Of a stretch of DNA of 43,662 nucleotides, positions 8,879 through 18,195 are shown in pieces (positions within the stretch are counted from its first letter, which is position 1; each line of letters begins with the position of its first letter). Source of the DNA: Shimia marina (GTDB taxonomy: Bacteria; Pseudomonadota; Alphaproteobacteria; Rhodobacterales; Rhodobacteraceae); assembly GCF_001458175.1 (NCBI RefSeq), contig NZ_CYPW01000027.1, forward strand, positions 630,404 through 674,065, in the 5' to 3' direction. Made by a program: the position numbers and the translations under genes. The notes under the pieces were generated by a model. It saw only the letters and a list, made by a program, of their open reading frames with translations, was not told the origin of the DNA and made no database searches.

Positions 8879-9310
8879 CTAGGTATCTTCAGGTGTGACA
8901 CAGAAGATTACGCCCGCCCCAAAGCAAGCCGACAAAAAGTGAGCGCCAAAAGATTGTAGGCCTATGTCAGTGCCCATGTGTGCATTTGTAAACAAACCTA
9001 CGAGCACAGGACAGAACAGAAAACCAAATACACTAAACGCATGTGATAGCCGCTTGCCAATATCTTCGGAAATGTTCCCACAGTAAGTGGAAATGACGAT
9101 GGCAAACTTACCGCCAATAAAAATGCCCAGCCACATACTGGCAAAAAACGCAAGTATACCAATTCCTCGCGAAACCTGACCGCCAAACATGGTTGCTACG
9201 GGAAAGAGAACGAAGGGAGCTATGCCAAACCAAGGCAACCACTTCGATTTTTCCAGTTTCTTAAAAACCTCAGTCAACATAACGATCAAGTAACACAAAC
9301 GAGGAAACAT
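8879..9310 (-). CDS. Hypothetical small membrane protein in an AT-richer pocket
   Basis: I do not recognise this 143-residue ORF. It has three or four hydrophobic stretches (for example LPWFGIAPFVLFPVATMFGG and GILAFFASMWLGIFIGGKFA), a charged N-terminal segment (VFKKLEKSKWL) and several cysteines. The surrounding 8780-9398 is visibly AT-richer than the flanking genes, and codon use differs. No good ribosome site precedes either the ATG at 9310 or the alternative at 9280. It may be a recently acquired or orphan gene, or no gene at all. The remaining bases of 8780-9398 show nothing else I can support. Confidence 0.4.
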   Translation of the reverse strand: MFPRLCYLIVMLTEVFKKLEKSKWLPWFGIAPFVLFPVATMFGGQVSRGIGILAFFASMWLGIFIGGKFAIVISTYCGNISEDIGKRLSHAFSVFGFLFCPVLVGLFTNAHMGTDIGLQSFGAHFLSACFGAGVIFCVTPEDT

Positions 9311-9398
9311 CCAAAGAAGACAATGGTATGCATGTAACAGGTGTCCGAAGCTCCCGGCACAACCGATATCCGTTTTCTCAGACGGACCAAAAAAGCTT

Positions 9399-10181
9399 TT
9401 ATGTCAGCGGCCGAAACGGCTCAATCTCAAAGCTGCCGTCTTTGTGGAACCGGCAGAAAGACCCAGCCGGGATCGCCTCCCAACCATCCTCTGCCGCCAC
9501 CAGCGGCTCACTGACCACTGCGCGGCCTTTGCGGCTGTCACTTTCACGATGATAGATCGTGGGTGCCCGCTCATCGGACGCATAGCGCACCGCATACAGC
9601 GTCTCTCCATCCGAAAAAGCTGCCGCAAGCCGCATATGAGGCGTTGTGCCCCGCTCCCGGCTCATGCGCTGCAAAATGCCAACGGCAATCTGCATGGCCT
9701 CTTTCGGATTGTCCTCAAGACCTTCCGTAAGCCCAAGCAGGAACAGCACTTCACTGTCCGTGGCGCCCTTGCGCTCCTGATACAGGCTATCGGGGATCAG
9801 CATATCCGCGCGACGGCGGAACAGTTCAAAGCCGCCCACCTGCCCATTGTGCATGAAAGACCAGTTGCGCACCGCAAAAGGATGGCAATTGTTGCGACTG
9901 GTCGCCGTACCGGTTGAGGCCCGCACATGTGCGAGAAACAATCCGGATTTCACCTGTGCTGTGATTGATCGCAAATTGGGATCAGACCAGGCTGGGTGGG
10001 TATCGCGATAGATCCCCGGCTCGGGGCGACTGTCATACCACGCCAGACCAACGCCATCGCCGTTGGTCTGGGTTTTGCATTCCGTCGCCTGAATGCTTTG
10101 CTGGATCAGAGAATGATCTGGCCGTGTGACAACATCTTCAAGATAACAAGGTGCCCCAATATAGGCGGCCCAACGACACAT
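9399..10181 (-). CDS. Class II glutamine amidotransferase (YafJ-like)
   Basis: The 260-residue protein starts MCRW, so Cys2 becomes the N-terminal nucleophile after Met removal, as in Ntn-type glutamine amidotransferases. Supporting motifs are TNGDGVGLAWY, LFLAHVRASTG and NCHPFAVRNWSFMHNGQVGG, which form the glutamine-binding pocket. There is no synthase domain, so the acceptor partner is unknown; the family includes YafJ and EgtC-like hydrolases. AGAGGAG precedes the ATG. It lies 20 bases after the DUF1330 gene and likely shares its transcript. Confidence 0.85.
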   Translation of the reverse strand: MCRWAAYIGAPCYLEDVVTRPDHSLIQQSIQATECKTQTNGDGVGLAWYDSRPEPGIYRDTHPAWSDPNLRSITAQVKSGLFLAHVRASTGTATSRNNCHPFAVRNWSFMHNGQVGGFELFRRRADMLIPDSLYQERKGATDSEVLFLLGLTEGLEDNPKEAMQIAVGILQRMSRERGTTPHMRLAAAFSDGETLYAVRYASDERAPTIYHRESDSRKGRAVVSEPLVAAEDGWEAIPAGSFCRFHKDGSFEIEPFRPLT

Positions 10182-10201
10182 GCGGCCTCACTCCTCTGGT
10201 C

Positions 10202-10489
10202 TTAGTCGGTGGTTTCCACCACCATCAATTCGCGCTCACTTGCGCCACGCGCATGGTTCAGCGCCTCTTGATATTCCGGGCTGTGGTAACAGGCCACAGC
10301 CGTGTCCACATCGGGGAATTTCGCCACCACATTGCGGGGGCGTTCCTTGCCTTCCAGCTGCACAAATTTGCCGCCACGGGCAATGAACTCACCGCCATGT
10401 TTGGCAATGGCTGGCCCCGCAAGCTCAGCATATTTTCCATAAGCGTCCGCGTCTGTCACGGTCACATGTGCAATCCAAAGGGCACCCAT
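10202..10489 (-). CDS. DUF1330 family protein
   Basis: The start at 10489 (MGALWIAHVTVTDADAYGKY) has GGAG six bases upstream; a longer reading to 10552 has no support. The 95-residue product is a single ferredoxin-like alpha/beta barrel domain of the DUF1330 family. Typical signatures are YAELAGPAIAKHGGEFIARGG and a C-terminal ELMVVE strand. Function is unknown; relatives are dimeric barrels related to EthD and monooxygenase-like folds. It sits 77 bases after alaS and 20 bases before the amidotransferase. Confidence 0.85.
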   Translation of the reverse strand: MGALWIAHVTVTDADAYGKYAELAGPAIAKHGGEFIARGGKFVQLEGKERPRNVVAKFPDVDTAVACYHSPEYQEALNHARGASERELMVVETTD

Positions 10490-10566
10490 CTGGTTCTCCA
10501 ATTCTGTTGTCCTGCGCGACACTCTAAACGAAGTGCCGCACAGGCCAAGCATTATTGACCAAATGG

Positions 10567-13239
10567 TCAGCCTGCGATCACCGCTTCGGCAGCCGCAAAG
10601 GCTTCGTCGGATTTGGAGGCATCTTTGGCACCGCCCTGCGCCATATCCGGACGGCCACCGCCGCCCTTGCCACCCAAGGCACCCACGGCCGCGCGCACCA
10701 GATCCACGGCGCTCAGATCGCCTTTCAGATCATCGGTCACACCCGCAGCCACAGCCACTTTGCCATCTGTGTCCGCAATCAACAGCACCGCACCGCTTTC
10801 CAGACGCGCCTTATGCTCGTCAATCAGCGGCGGCAGGTCTTTGCCAGACACGCCAGAGAGCACCTGAGCGAAGAACTTCACACCGTTGATCTCTTTGGCT
10901 TCCGGGCCCGCGCCCTGACCAGCACCGCCAGACATCGCCAGCTCACGGCGCAGGGTCGCCACCTCGTTTTGCAGCGCCTTACGCTCATCCAGAAGCGCTT
11001 TCACACGGTCCACGATGTCAGCAGGCTGTGCCTTCAATGTGCCGGCCACTTCGGCCACCCGTTTGGCTTCACGCTCCAGATGGGCAAAAGCCACCTCACC
11101 GGTCAGCGCCTCAATCCGGCGCACCCCCGCAGAGGACGCGCTGTCAGACAAAAGCACAAACACACCGATGTCGCCGGTCTGTTTCACATGGGTGCCGCCG
11201 CAAAGCTCCAGCGAGTAGGTGTCGCCGTTCAGCCCTTTGCCGGTCAGCGCATGCCCCATAGAGACCACCCGCACCTCATCGCCGTATTTTTCGCCAAACA
11301 GCGCCTGTGCGCCCATTTCGCGCGCATCATCGGGCGTCATGATCCGGGTTTCCACGGCGGTGTTCTGGCGAATATAGGCATTCACCTCAAGGCCGACCTT
11401 GCTCAGCTCCTCTGCGCTCAACGCCTTGTTGTGGCTGAAGTCAAACCGCAGACGATCATCCGCATTCAAAGAGCCACGCTGCGCCACATGCTCGCCAAGC
11501 GCATTGCGCAGCGCTTCATGCAGCAGGTGCGTGGCCGAGTGGTTTGCACGGATGGACGTGCGACGGCTGTGATCGACGATCATCGCCACCGGATCTCCTT
11601 TGGCAATGCTGCCACGGGACATTGTCACCTTATGGGCAATCAACTTGCCGTCGGCAAACTTCTGAACATCAGAGACATGCGCAAGGTGATCACGGTTTTC
11701 CAGACGCTCCACCAGACCATGGTCCGCCACCTGACCGCCGCTTTCGGCATAAAACGGCGTCTGGTTCATCACCAGCCAGCCCTCTTCGCCTTCTGCCAGC
11801 GCCTCCACAAGCGCGCCGTCTTTCAGGATCGCCTGCACCTGACCTTCGGCGGTTTCAGTGTCATATCCCAAGAACTCAGACGCGCCATTGTCCTCAGCAA
11901 TATCAAACCAGATCGCATCCTCAGCCACATCACCGGAGCCCACATGCGCCGCACGCGCCTTGGCCTTCTGCTCTGCCATCGCCGCATCAAACCCGTCGGT
12001 ATCCACCGCGCGGCCCTTTTCGCGCAGCGCATCCTGCGTCAGATCCAGCGGGAAGCCATAGGTGTCATAAAGCTTAAAGGCCGCCGCACCAGACAGCGGC
12101 GCGCCGTCGTCCAGCCCGTCCAGCTCATCATCCAGCAGCTTCAGACCACGGTCCAGCGTCGCCTTAAACTTGGTCTCTTCCTGCTTCAGCGTCTCTTCGA
12201 TCAGCGCCTGTGCCTGACCCAGCTCTGGGTAAGCTTGGCCCATCTGTTGCACCAGCGACGGCACCAGTTGATGCATCACAGGATCTTTTGCCCCCAACAG
12301 GTGCGCATGGCGCATCGCGCGGCGCATGATGCGGCGCAGCACATAGCCACGGCCATCATTGGACGGCATCACCCCATCCGCCATCAGGAAGGAGGTGGAG
12401 CGCAGATGGTCCGCAATCACGCGGTGATGCACGTTCTGCTCGCCGTAAGGATCAGTCGACGTCACATTGGCCGACGCTTCAATCAGCGCCTTGAACAGAT
12501 CGGTGTCATAGTTGTCATGGCTGCCCTGCAGCAGCGCGCCGATCCGCTCCAGCCCCATGCCAGTGTCGATCGACTGCATGTCCAGCGCCTTCATCGAGCC
12601 GTCTTCAAACTGCTCGTTCTGCATGAACACCACGTTCCAGATCTCGATGAACCGGTCGCCGTCTTCTTCGGGCGAGCCGGGAGGGCCACCCCAGATGTGC
12701 TCGCCGTGATCATAGAAAATCTCGGTGCAGGGGCCACAGGGGCCGGTTGGCCCCATCTGCCAGAAGTTGTCATGAGTCGGAATGCGGATGATCCGATCCT
12801 CAGCCACACCCATTTTCTTCCAGATCTCAAAGGCTTCATCGTCTGTGTGATAGACGGTGGTGTAAAGCTTATCCTTCGGAATATCGAATTCCTTGGTGAT
12901 CAGTTCCCAGGCAAAGGGGATCGCCTCTTCCTTAAAGTAGTCCCCAAAAGAGAAGTTGCCGAGCATTTCAAAGAAGGTGTGGTGGCGCGCGGTGTAGCCC
13001 ACATTGTCCAGATCGTTGTGCTTGCCGCCGGCGCGCACACATTTCTGCGACGTGGTCGCGCGTTGATAGTCGCGTTTTTCCACCCCGGTGAAGAGGTTTT
13101 TAAACTGCACCATCCCCGAGTTGGTGAACATCAGCGTCGGGTCATTGCGCGGCACCAATGGGCTTGAGTCCACAATCTCATGGCCCTGTTTGGCGAAGTA
13201 ATTCAAAAAGGTCGACCGAATGTCGTTTAAGCTGGCCAT
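10567..13239 (-). CDS. alaS: Alanyl-tRNA synthetase
   Basis: The 890-residue class II synthetase charges tRNA-Ala. The N-terminal aminoacylation domain shows the motif 1 region and the class II core (FTNSGMVQF, 38-46; [17 protein letters not shown], 86-102). The editing domain carries the zinc and water-coordinating set His567, His571 (HSATH), Cys680 and His684 (CGGTH). The C-Ala domain ends with [12 protein letters not shown], the usual signature. It is complete, and lies downstream of recA and the MOSC gene on the same strand, as is common in this class. A short leader of 96 bases separates it from the MOSC gene. Confidence 0.97.
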   Translation of the reverse strand: MASLNDIRSTFLNYFAKQGHEIVDSSPLVPRNDPTLMFTNSGMVQFKNLFTGVEKRDYQRATTSQKCVRAGGKHNDLDNVGYTARHHTFFEMLGNFSFGDYFKEEAIPFAWELITKEFDIPKDKLYTTVYHTDDEAFEIWKKMGVAEDRIIRIPTHDNFWQMGPTGPCGPCTEIFYDHGEHIWGGPPGSPEEDGDRFIEIWNVVFMQNEQFEDGSMKALDMQSIDTGMGLERIGALLQGSHDNYDTDLFKALIEASANVTSTDPYGEQNVHHRVIADHLRSTSFLMADGVMPSNDGRGYVLRRIMRRAMRHAHLLGAKDPVMHQLVPSLVQQMGQAYPELGQAQALIEETLKQEETKFKATLDRGLKLLDDELDGLDDGAPLSGAAAFKLYDTYGFPLDLTQDALREKGRAVDTDGFDAAMAEQKAKARAAHVGSGDVAEDAIWFDIAEDNGASEFLGYDTETAEGQVQAILKDGALVEALAEGEEGWLVMNQTPFYAESGGQVADHGLVERLENRDHLAHVSDVQKFADGKLIAHKVTMSRGSIAKGDPVAMIVDHSRRTSIRANHSATHLLHEALRNALGEHVAQRGSLNADDRLRFDFSHNKALSAEELSKVGLEVNAYIRQNTAVETRIMTPDDAREMGAQALFGEKYGDEVRVVSMGHALTGKGLNGDTYSLELCGGTHVKQTGDIGVFVLLSDSASSAGVRRIEALTGEVAFAHLEREAKRVAEVAGTLKAQPADIVDRVKALLDERKALQNEVATLRRELAMSGGAGQGAGPEAKEINGVKFFAQVLSGVSGKDLPPLIDEHKARLESGAVLLIADTDGKVAVAAGVTDDLKGDLSAVDLVRAAVGALGGKGGGGRPDMAQGGAKDASKSDEAFAAAEAVIAG

Positions 13240-13335
13240 GGGGGTCTCTCAACCTGTGCGTTTTGATATCGCAGCGGGTTTATAACCCCCACGCCCGCCT
13301 GTCCACATGTCAAAGCCCGCTTGGCAGCATTGGCC

Positions 13336-13890
13336 TCATATCTGGTCGATTTTCCGCATCACATCCCCGCTGCGCACAACACCGTCCTGTTCGATGCTGC
13401 ACAAAATACTGCGCAGACGGTACTTGCGATGCTCTGGTGCACGCACCCAGTCATAGACATCCGCACCATACCGGGCCTTCCATTTCACGCAGCCATCATT
13501 GAACACTTCAGAGACCCGCAACACAGCCGTGCCGACGGACAAAAGCTGCCCCTCTGGCAGGTTTGCCTCGGTCATATCCAGATCGGCGGCAAAGGTATCA
13601 CCGGGATGCAACACATCTTCATCGGGCGCCCAAACCAGATCCAGCACCCGTTTGGGGATCACACAGACCTGAATGCCCGGATGCGGCTCCCCCGCTTCGG
13701 TGCGCATCCATGGCTGCGTCATCCAGCGTTCCCCCGGAATGCCACCTGCCTTGGTCAGGGTGATTTCATCGACAAATTCCCGCGTGTTGCGCGCAGGGCG
13801 CAAACACAGATGCGCAATGGCCGCCCCATCCTTGGGAGCGGCCAATACATGCGGCAAAGCCCGCATCAAGTCTTCACGTGACGGGATCAC
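13336..13890 (-). CDS. MOSC-domain protein overlapping recA
   Basis: The 184-residue protein resembles MOSC domains, the beta-barrel sulfur-carrier domains found at the C-terminus of molybdenum cofactor sulfurases. Recognisable parts are [36 protein letters not shown] and the ending [13 protein letters not shown]. Cys near FNDGC is the candidate sulfur-binding residue. The start codon is a GTG at 13890 that overlaps the recA stop as GTGA; an ATG at 13866 is the alternative. Coupling to recA implies co-transcription and possible SOS control. Substrate is unknown. Confidence 0.78.
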   Translation of the reverse strand: MIPSREDLMRALPHVLAAPKDGAAIAHLCLRPARNTREFVDEITLTKAGGIPGERWMTQPWMRTEAGEPHPGIQVCVIPKRVLDLVWAPDEDVLHPGDTFAADLDMTEANLPEGQLLSVGTAVLRVSEVFNDGCVKWKARYGADVYDWVRAPEHRKYRLRSILCSIEQDGVVRSGDVMRKIDQI

Positions 13891-14960
13891 TCTTCCAAAA
13901 GCTCCTCATCCCCCGGGGGCATGTCAAAATCCAGACCATGCGCCGCGCGGATCTTATCTTCGATCTCAAGCGCCATGCGGGTGTTCTCACGCAGGAAGGT
14001 TTTCGCGTTTTCACGCCCCTGCCCGATCCGCTCATCGCCATAGCTGAACCAGCTGCCGGATTTATCCACCACGCCGGCTTTCACGCCCAGATCCAGCAGT
14101 TCCCCCATTTTGGAGATGCCTTCACCATACATGATGTCAAATTCCACCTGCTTGAACGGTGGCGCCACCTTGTTTTTCACCACTTTCACGCGGGTTGCGT
14201 TGCCAACGATTTCGTCACGATCCTTCAGGGCGCCAATGCGGCGAATGTCCAGACGCACCGAGCTGTAGAATTTCAACGCGTTACCGCCGGTTGTTGTTTC
14301 CGGGCTGCCAAACATCACGCCGATTTTCATCCGGATCTGGTTGATGAAGATCACCATACAGTTGGAGCGCGCAATCGAACCGGTCAGCTTGCGCATTGCC
14401 TGGCTCATCAGACGCGCCTGCACGCCCACATTGCTGTCCCCCATGTCGCCTTCAAGCTCTGACTTTGGTGTCAGCGCGGCAACGGAGTCGACCACAACCA
14501 TGTTCACAGCCCCCGAACGCACCAGCGTATCGGTGATTTCAAGCGCCTGCTCCCCGGTGTCTGGCTGCGAAATCAGCAGTTCATCAAGGTTCACGCCCAG
14601 CTTCTTAGCATACTGCGGATCCAGCGCGTGTTCCGCATCCACAAAGGCGCAAACGCCACCCTTTTTCTGCTCTTCTGCAATACAGTGCAGCGTGAGCGTG
14701 GTTTTACCGGAGCTTTCCGGGCCATAGATTTCAATAATCCGCCCCTTGGGCAGACCACCGATGCCCAGAGCAATGTCGAGGCTCAGAGAGCCGGTGGAAG
14801 TCGCCTCAATCTCTTGCGCGGGGTTGTCCGCGCCCAGTTTCATGATCGAGCCCTTGCCGAACTGTCGCTCGATCTGTGCCAGCGCGCTGTCCAGCGCCTT
14901 CTGTTTGTCCGGGGATGAGGATTTCTTGGAGGTCATTGTCAAAAGATCTGCCGTTGCCAT
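13887..14960 (-). CDS. recA: Recombinase RecA
   Basis: RecA binds single-stranded DNA, drives strand exchange and triggers LexA self-cleavage. The 357-residue product has Walker [10 protein letters not shown] (80-88), Walker B ([12 protein letters not shown]), loop L1 ([16 protein letters not shown]) and loop L2 ([20 protein letters not shown]), then an acidic C-terminus. The start at 14960 has AAGGAAG seven bases upstream. A LexA box and a promoter lie upstream. The downstream MOSC gene overlaps the stop by four bases. Confidence 0.98.
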   Translation of the reverse strand: MATADLLTMTSKKSSSPDKQKALDSALAQIERQFGKGSIMKLGADNPAQEIEATSTGSLSLDIALGIGGLPKGRIIEIYGPESSGKTTLTLHCIAEEQKKGGVCAFVDAEHALDPQYAKKLGVNLDELLISQPDTGEQALEITDTLVRSGAVNMVVVDSVAALTPKSELEGDMGDSNVGVQARLMSQAMRKLTGSIARSNCMVIFINQIRMKIGVMFGSPETTTGGNALKFYSSVRLDIRRIGALKDRDEIVGNATRVKVVKNKVAPPFKQVEFDIMYGEGISKMGELLDLGVKAGVVDKSGSWFSYGDERIGQGRENAKTFLRENTRMALEIEDKIRAAHGLDFDMPPGDEELLEE

Positions 14961-15011
14961 TTGCTTGCTTCCTTATTCCACACCCGCACGCGGGCGGCAA
15001 TCACTGCCTGT

Positions 15012-15026
15012 GTTCACCTCTTGTTC
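15012..15026. promoter_or_regulatory. LexA (SOS) box of recA
   Basis: GTTC-ACCTCTT-GTTC on the plus strand (GAAC-N7-GAAC in the recA direction) is an exact match to the alphaproteobacterial LexA consensus GTTC-N7-GTTC. It lies 52 bases before the recA start, just downstream of the predicted -10, where LexA binding would block initiation. Confidence 0.88.
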
Positions 15027-15032
15027 TCACCC

Positions 15033-15061
15033 CTTATGAGATCAAAACAAGAACAAATCAA
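15033..15061 (-). promoter_or_regulatory. Predicted recA promoter
   Basis: On the minus strand TTGATT (15061-15056), a 17-base spacer and CATAAG (15038-15033) form a plausible sigma70-type promoter. Initiation would fall inside the LexA box at 15012-15026, which is the expected SOS arrangement. Confidence 0.5.
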
Positions 15062-15155
15062 TAGAAAAGAATGAGAACATCTTCCGCTTGAGTGGGTTAA
15101 CAAGTAGTTTACGAAGTAATAATAGCTTTAGTTAAAACCACATGAGGCTGCGCAG

Positions 15156-15755
15156 ATGCTTGTTTTCTGGAAGAAAAAACTGGTGTTTCTTTCCGTGCCC
15201 AAAACAGGCACCACCGCCATCGAGGCCGCATTGGCCCCTGTGGCGGATATGGTGATTTCGAATCCCCCCGAGTTGAAACACGCGCCGGTCTATCGCTACA
15301 ATCGGTTCTTCCGCCCGATGTTTGAACGTGCCTGCAACGTTGACGATATGGAGCTGATGGCGGTGATGCGCGAACCGATCAGCTGGTTGGCAAGCTGGTA
15401 TCGGTATCGTCAGCGCGACGCCATGCGCGGACATCGCAATGCCACCCACCATGTAAGCTTCGAAGAGTTTGTCATAGAATACATGAAAGGCGACAAGAAA
15501 GCCGCCTTCGCCAATGTCGGCAGTCAGGCCAAATTCTTGGAACCGCGCCCCAATGGCGTGAAGGTCACCCATCTCTTCCCCTATGAGGATCAGCCCCGCC
15601 TGATCCGTTTTCTGGAAGAGCGGCTGGATCAGCCCATCAACCTCGCAGAGCACAACCGCTCGCCTCAAATGGATCTGGAATTGTCTCTGGACACACAGCG
15701 CAAACTGCGCCGCAAATTCAGTGCCGATTTCGACCTGCACGAAAGCCTGCTCTAA
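15156..15755 (+). CDS. Small sulfotransferase-family protein
   Basis: The 199-residue protein has both PAPS-binding signatures of cytosolic and Golgi-type sulfotransferases: the 5'-phosphosulfate loop SVPKTGTT (13-20) and the 3'-phosphate motif around VMREPISWLASWYR (69-82, Arg71). A conserved His or Glu base cannot be assigned with certainty. It would move sulfate from PAPS to an unknown acceptor. It is shorter than most full-length members (about 250 or more), so the acceptor-binding part is minimal. GAGG lies eight bases before the ATG. It is divergent from recA and convergent with cckA. Confidence 0.8.
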   Translation: MLVFWKKKLVFLSVPKTGTTAIEAALAPVADMVISNPPELKHAPVYRYNRFFRPMFERACNVDDMELMAVMREPISWLASWYRYRQRDAMRGHRNATHHVSFEEFVIEYMKGDKKAAFANVGSQAKFLEPRPNGVKVTHLFPYEDQPRLIRFLEERLDQPINLAEHNRSPQMDLELSLDTQRKLRRKFSADFDLHESLL

Positions 15756-15756
15756 A

Positions 15757-15777
15757 CGCGCCGCCGCGGGAGGCGCG
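15757..15777. terminator. GC hairpin between sulfotransferase and cckA
   Basis: CGCGCC (15757-15762) pairs with GGCGCG (15772-15777). It lies one base after the sulfotransferase stop and 21 bases beyond the cckA stop on the other strand. No T-tract follows in either direction, so termination is only suggested by position. Confidence 0.3.
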
Positions 15778-15797
15778 CTTAGAGGCATTGCCCCGTC

Positions 15798-18107
15798 TTA
15801 GGCTTTGCCAACCCGTGCCTGCACCGCCTCGGTCAGATCCCCAAGCGAGAAAGGCTTAGGCAGGAAGCTTGAATTCTCAATCTGTGCCTGATCGTCTGAA
15901 AAACTGTCCTCCGCATAGCCGGAAACAAAGATCACTGGCACCTCGGGATAAACGTCTCTGGCCTGACGGATCCAGCTTGGGCCATCAATGCCGGGCATGA
16001 TCACATCGCTGACAAACACATCGACCCGCGGTTTTTCCGACGCCAGAAGCTCGAGCGCATCTTCCCCCGATGCCGCCTCCAGCACGGTAAACCCCCGCAT
16101 TTTCAACGCACGCGCCGCAAAAGAGCGCACCGGTGCCTCATCTTCCACCAAAAGCACCACACCGCTGTGTTCCACCGCAGGCAAATCCGGGCGCGCCACT
16201 GTTTCAGGTGCCGCAACAAAGGCTTCCGCTGCTCCATGAGCCGGGAACATCAGCGTGAATGTGGTGCCCACACCCTCTGTGCTGTCCACAAAGATATAGC
16301 CGCCGGTCTGCTTGATGATGCCATAAGCCGTGCTGAGGCCGAGCCCCGTGCCCTCCCCGGTGCGCTTGGTGGTAAAGAAGGGTTCAAAAACCTTCTGAAT
16401 CTTGTCTTGGGCAATGCCGACCCCTTCGTCACGCACGGCAACAGAAACATATTTGCCCACCGGCACCACCACACGGTCTCGCTCCAGCGGTTCAGACAAT
16501 TCCACGCCTTCGGTGATGATCTGAATTTCGCCCCCCTCCGGCATCGCGTCGCGCGCGTTCACCACAAGGTTCATCAACACCTGTTCCAACTGGCGTTTGT
16601 CCGCGCGAATGGCTGGCAGCACCGGATCATTATTAAGGTTGAGCGACACACGCTCGCCCACCAGCCGATTGAGAAGATGAGTCAAATCCGCAAGCGTATT
16701 GCGCAGGTCCAGCACCTCTGGGCGCAGGTTCTGTTTGCGCGAAAACGCCAGCAACTGCCCGACAAGCGCGGCGGCCCGGTTGGCGTTCTGATTGATCTGG
16801 ATAAGATCAGCATAGTCGCCATCGCCCTGATCATGACGCAGCAACAGCAGATCACAATGCCCTGAAATGGCCGTCAGCAGATTGTTGAAATCATGCGCCA
16901 CACCGCCTGCCAACTGTCCAATCGCCTGCATCTTCTGGCTTTGCACAAACTGTGCCTCTAGTGACTTCAGCTCCGTGGCATCGCTCAAAACCGCAATCAA
17001 CGCCGCGTCGCCGCCCTCAACCACACGGTTGAGGCTGACCTGCACGATCACCTCTTTGTCTTCCCGCTTCAGACGCAGGAATTCGCTGAGATTGGCGGTC
17101 TTCCCATCGGCTGCATCCACCAGCCAATCACGAATCGACCGGCCCAGCCCTTCCATCAGATCGCTCATCACCGTTTCTGCGGAGAGCTCCTGTTGCAAGA
17201 GATTGCGCGCCGCCCGGTTGGCCAGAATGACGCGCCCCTCCGGCTCAAGCTTGAGAAGCGCCACAGGCAGCTCATCAAACTGCACTTCGCCATCGCGCAC
17301 TGCCTGCGTTTCCGTTGGCAGAATATAGACCTCGCGCCGCCCGGCCGTGGTATCATATTCTGCCACAAGGCACTGCTGCTCCCCTGTGGCCGTATGCACC
17401 AGATTGGCATCCTTAAGATCATCGGCGCCCGCACCGAAGATATCCACCAAGGTCTTTTTCCGCTCCCCCAGCAACTGACGCGCGGCCGCATTCATAAATA
17501 AAACCGTCCCTGAACGCCCAACGGTCAGCATGGGCAAACGGGTATTCCCAGCGCTGGCGGAAATATCAGAAACCACCTGAACTTTTTGAACTTCCCAGAC
17601 CAGAATCCCTGCCTCAACCACTTGAGCTTTGAGCTTCACCGTGCTGTTTCGAAGGTTAATTTCTTCCTCGAAACGCCCAGACGTCTTACAGGCCTCAATG
17701 GCATCTGCCACTTTGGTTTCCGCATCCAGCACCTGCCCGGCCAGCACATCGATCATAAGGTCATGGGCACCGTCACCTGCGTCATGCGCAACCTTATTGG
17801 CGTAAAGCAAACGCCCATCACCATCGGTGGCAAACACCTTGTCATCCGCCTGCTCCTGCAGACGCTGCAACAGGTCCAGCACAGCGCGACGCCCGGCCGC
17901 TTTCTTGAGGGCAAATAAAACTGTGGCAGCCCAAGCGCCCCCCAAAAGGCCACTGGCCAAAATCATGGCAAGCCGCAGCATGCCCTGGTCCAGAACCAAA
18001 GCCGTGACCGCCATGGCAATGGCTGCCACGGCAAGTATTCCTGCGTGATGAGAGGGCGCTATTTGTAAGCGGGGCAAGGGCCGTGCGGCCTCGGACGGAT
18101 GGGTCAC
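15798..18107 (-). CDS. cckA: Hybrid sensor histidine kinase CckA
   Basis: CckA feeds phosphate through ChpT to CtrA, controlling cell cycle, motility and, in Rhodobacterales, gene transfer agents. The 769-residue protein starts with two membrane helices (about 22-66), then PAS regions (about 85-380) and a HisKA domain with His405 in GGVAHDFNNLLTAISGH. The ATPase domain shows NLVVNARDAM, DEGVGI and GTGLGLSTAYGIIKQTGG. The C-terminal receiver begins VVLLVEDEAPVR with phospho-acceptor Asp701 in VSDVIMPGIDG. The start codon is GTG (18107) with AAAGGTG upstream. Domain order and HisKA sequence match CckA closely. A CtrA-type box lies upstream. It follows rsmB by 88 bases. Confidence 0.93.
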   Translation of the reverse strand: MTHPSEAARPLPRLQIAPSHHAGILAVAAIAMAVTALVLDQGMLRLAMILASGLLGGAWAATVLFALKKAAGRRAVLDLLQRLQEQADDKVFATDGDGRLLYANKVAHDAGDGAHDLMIDVLAGQVLDAETKVADAIEACKTSGRFEEEINLRNSTVKLKAQVVEAGILVWEVQKVQVVSDISASAGNTRLPMLTVGRSGTVLFMNAAARQLLGERKKTLVDIFGAGADDLKDANLVHTATGEQQCLVAEYDTTAGRREVYILPTETQAVRDGEVQFDELPVALLKLEPEGRVILANRAARNLLQQELSAETVMSDLMEGLGRSIRDWLVDAADGKTANLSEFLRLKREDKEVIVQVSLNRVVEGGDAALIAVLSDATELKSLEAQFVQSQKMQAIGQLAGGVAHDFNNLLTAISGHCDLLLLRHDQGDGDYADLIQINQNANRAAALVGQLLAFSRKQNLRPEVLDLRNTLADLTHLLNRLVGERVSLNLNNDPVLPAIRADKRQLEQVLMNLVVNARDAMPEGGEIQIITEGVELSEPLERDRVVVPVGKYVSVAVRDEGVGIAQDKIQKVFEPFFTTKRTGEGTGLGLSTAYGIIKQTGGYIFVDSTEGVGTTFTLMFPAHGAAEAFVAAPETVARPDLPAVEHSGVVLLVEDEAPVRSFAARALKMRGFTVLEAASGEDALELLASEKPRVDVFVSDVIMPGIDGPSWIRQARDVYPEVPVIFVSGYAEDSFSDDQAQIENSSFLPKPFSLGDLTEAVQARVGKA

Positions 18108-18154
18108 GTCTGCACCTTTTAATCTTCTTCGCGAGTAGTTTACGTAGAATTATC

Positions 18155-18169
18155 TTAATTGCGCATTAA
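18155..18169. promoter_or_regulatory. CtrA-type box upstream of cckA
   Basis: TTAA-TTGCGCA-TTAA followed by C is an exact full CtrA site (TTAA-N7-TTAA) centred about 55 bases before the cckA GTG. It lies in the 88-base gap after rsmB. It suggests feedback of CtrA on its own kinase gene. Confidence 0.62.
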
Positions 18170-18195
18170 CGAATGCTGAAAAGTGCTTTGGTTTT

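Noticed and set aside
10555-13167. Very long plus-strand open frame (870 codons) opposite alaS
   Set aside because: Shadow of the GC-rich alaS codons; the product is His/Arg/Gln-rich without any domain, while alaS is complete on the other strand.
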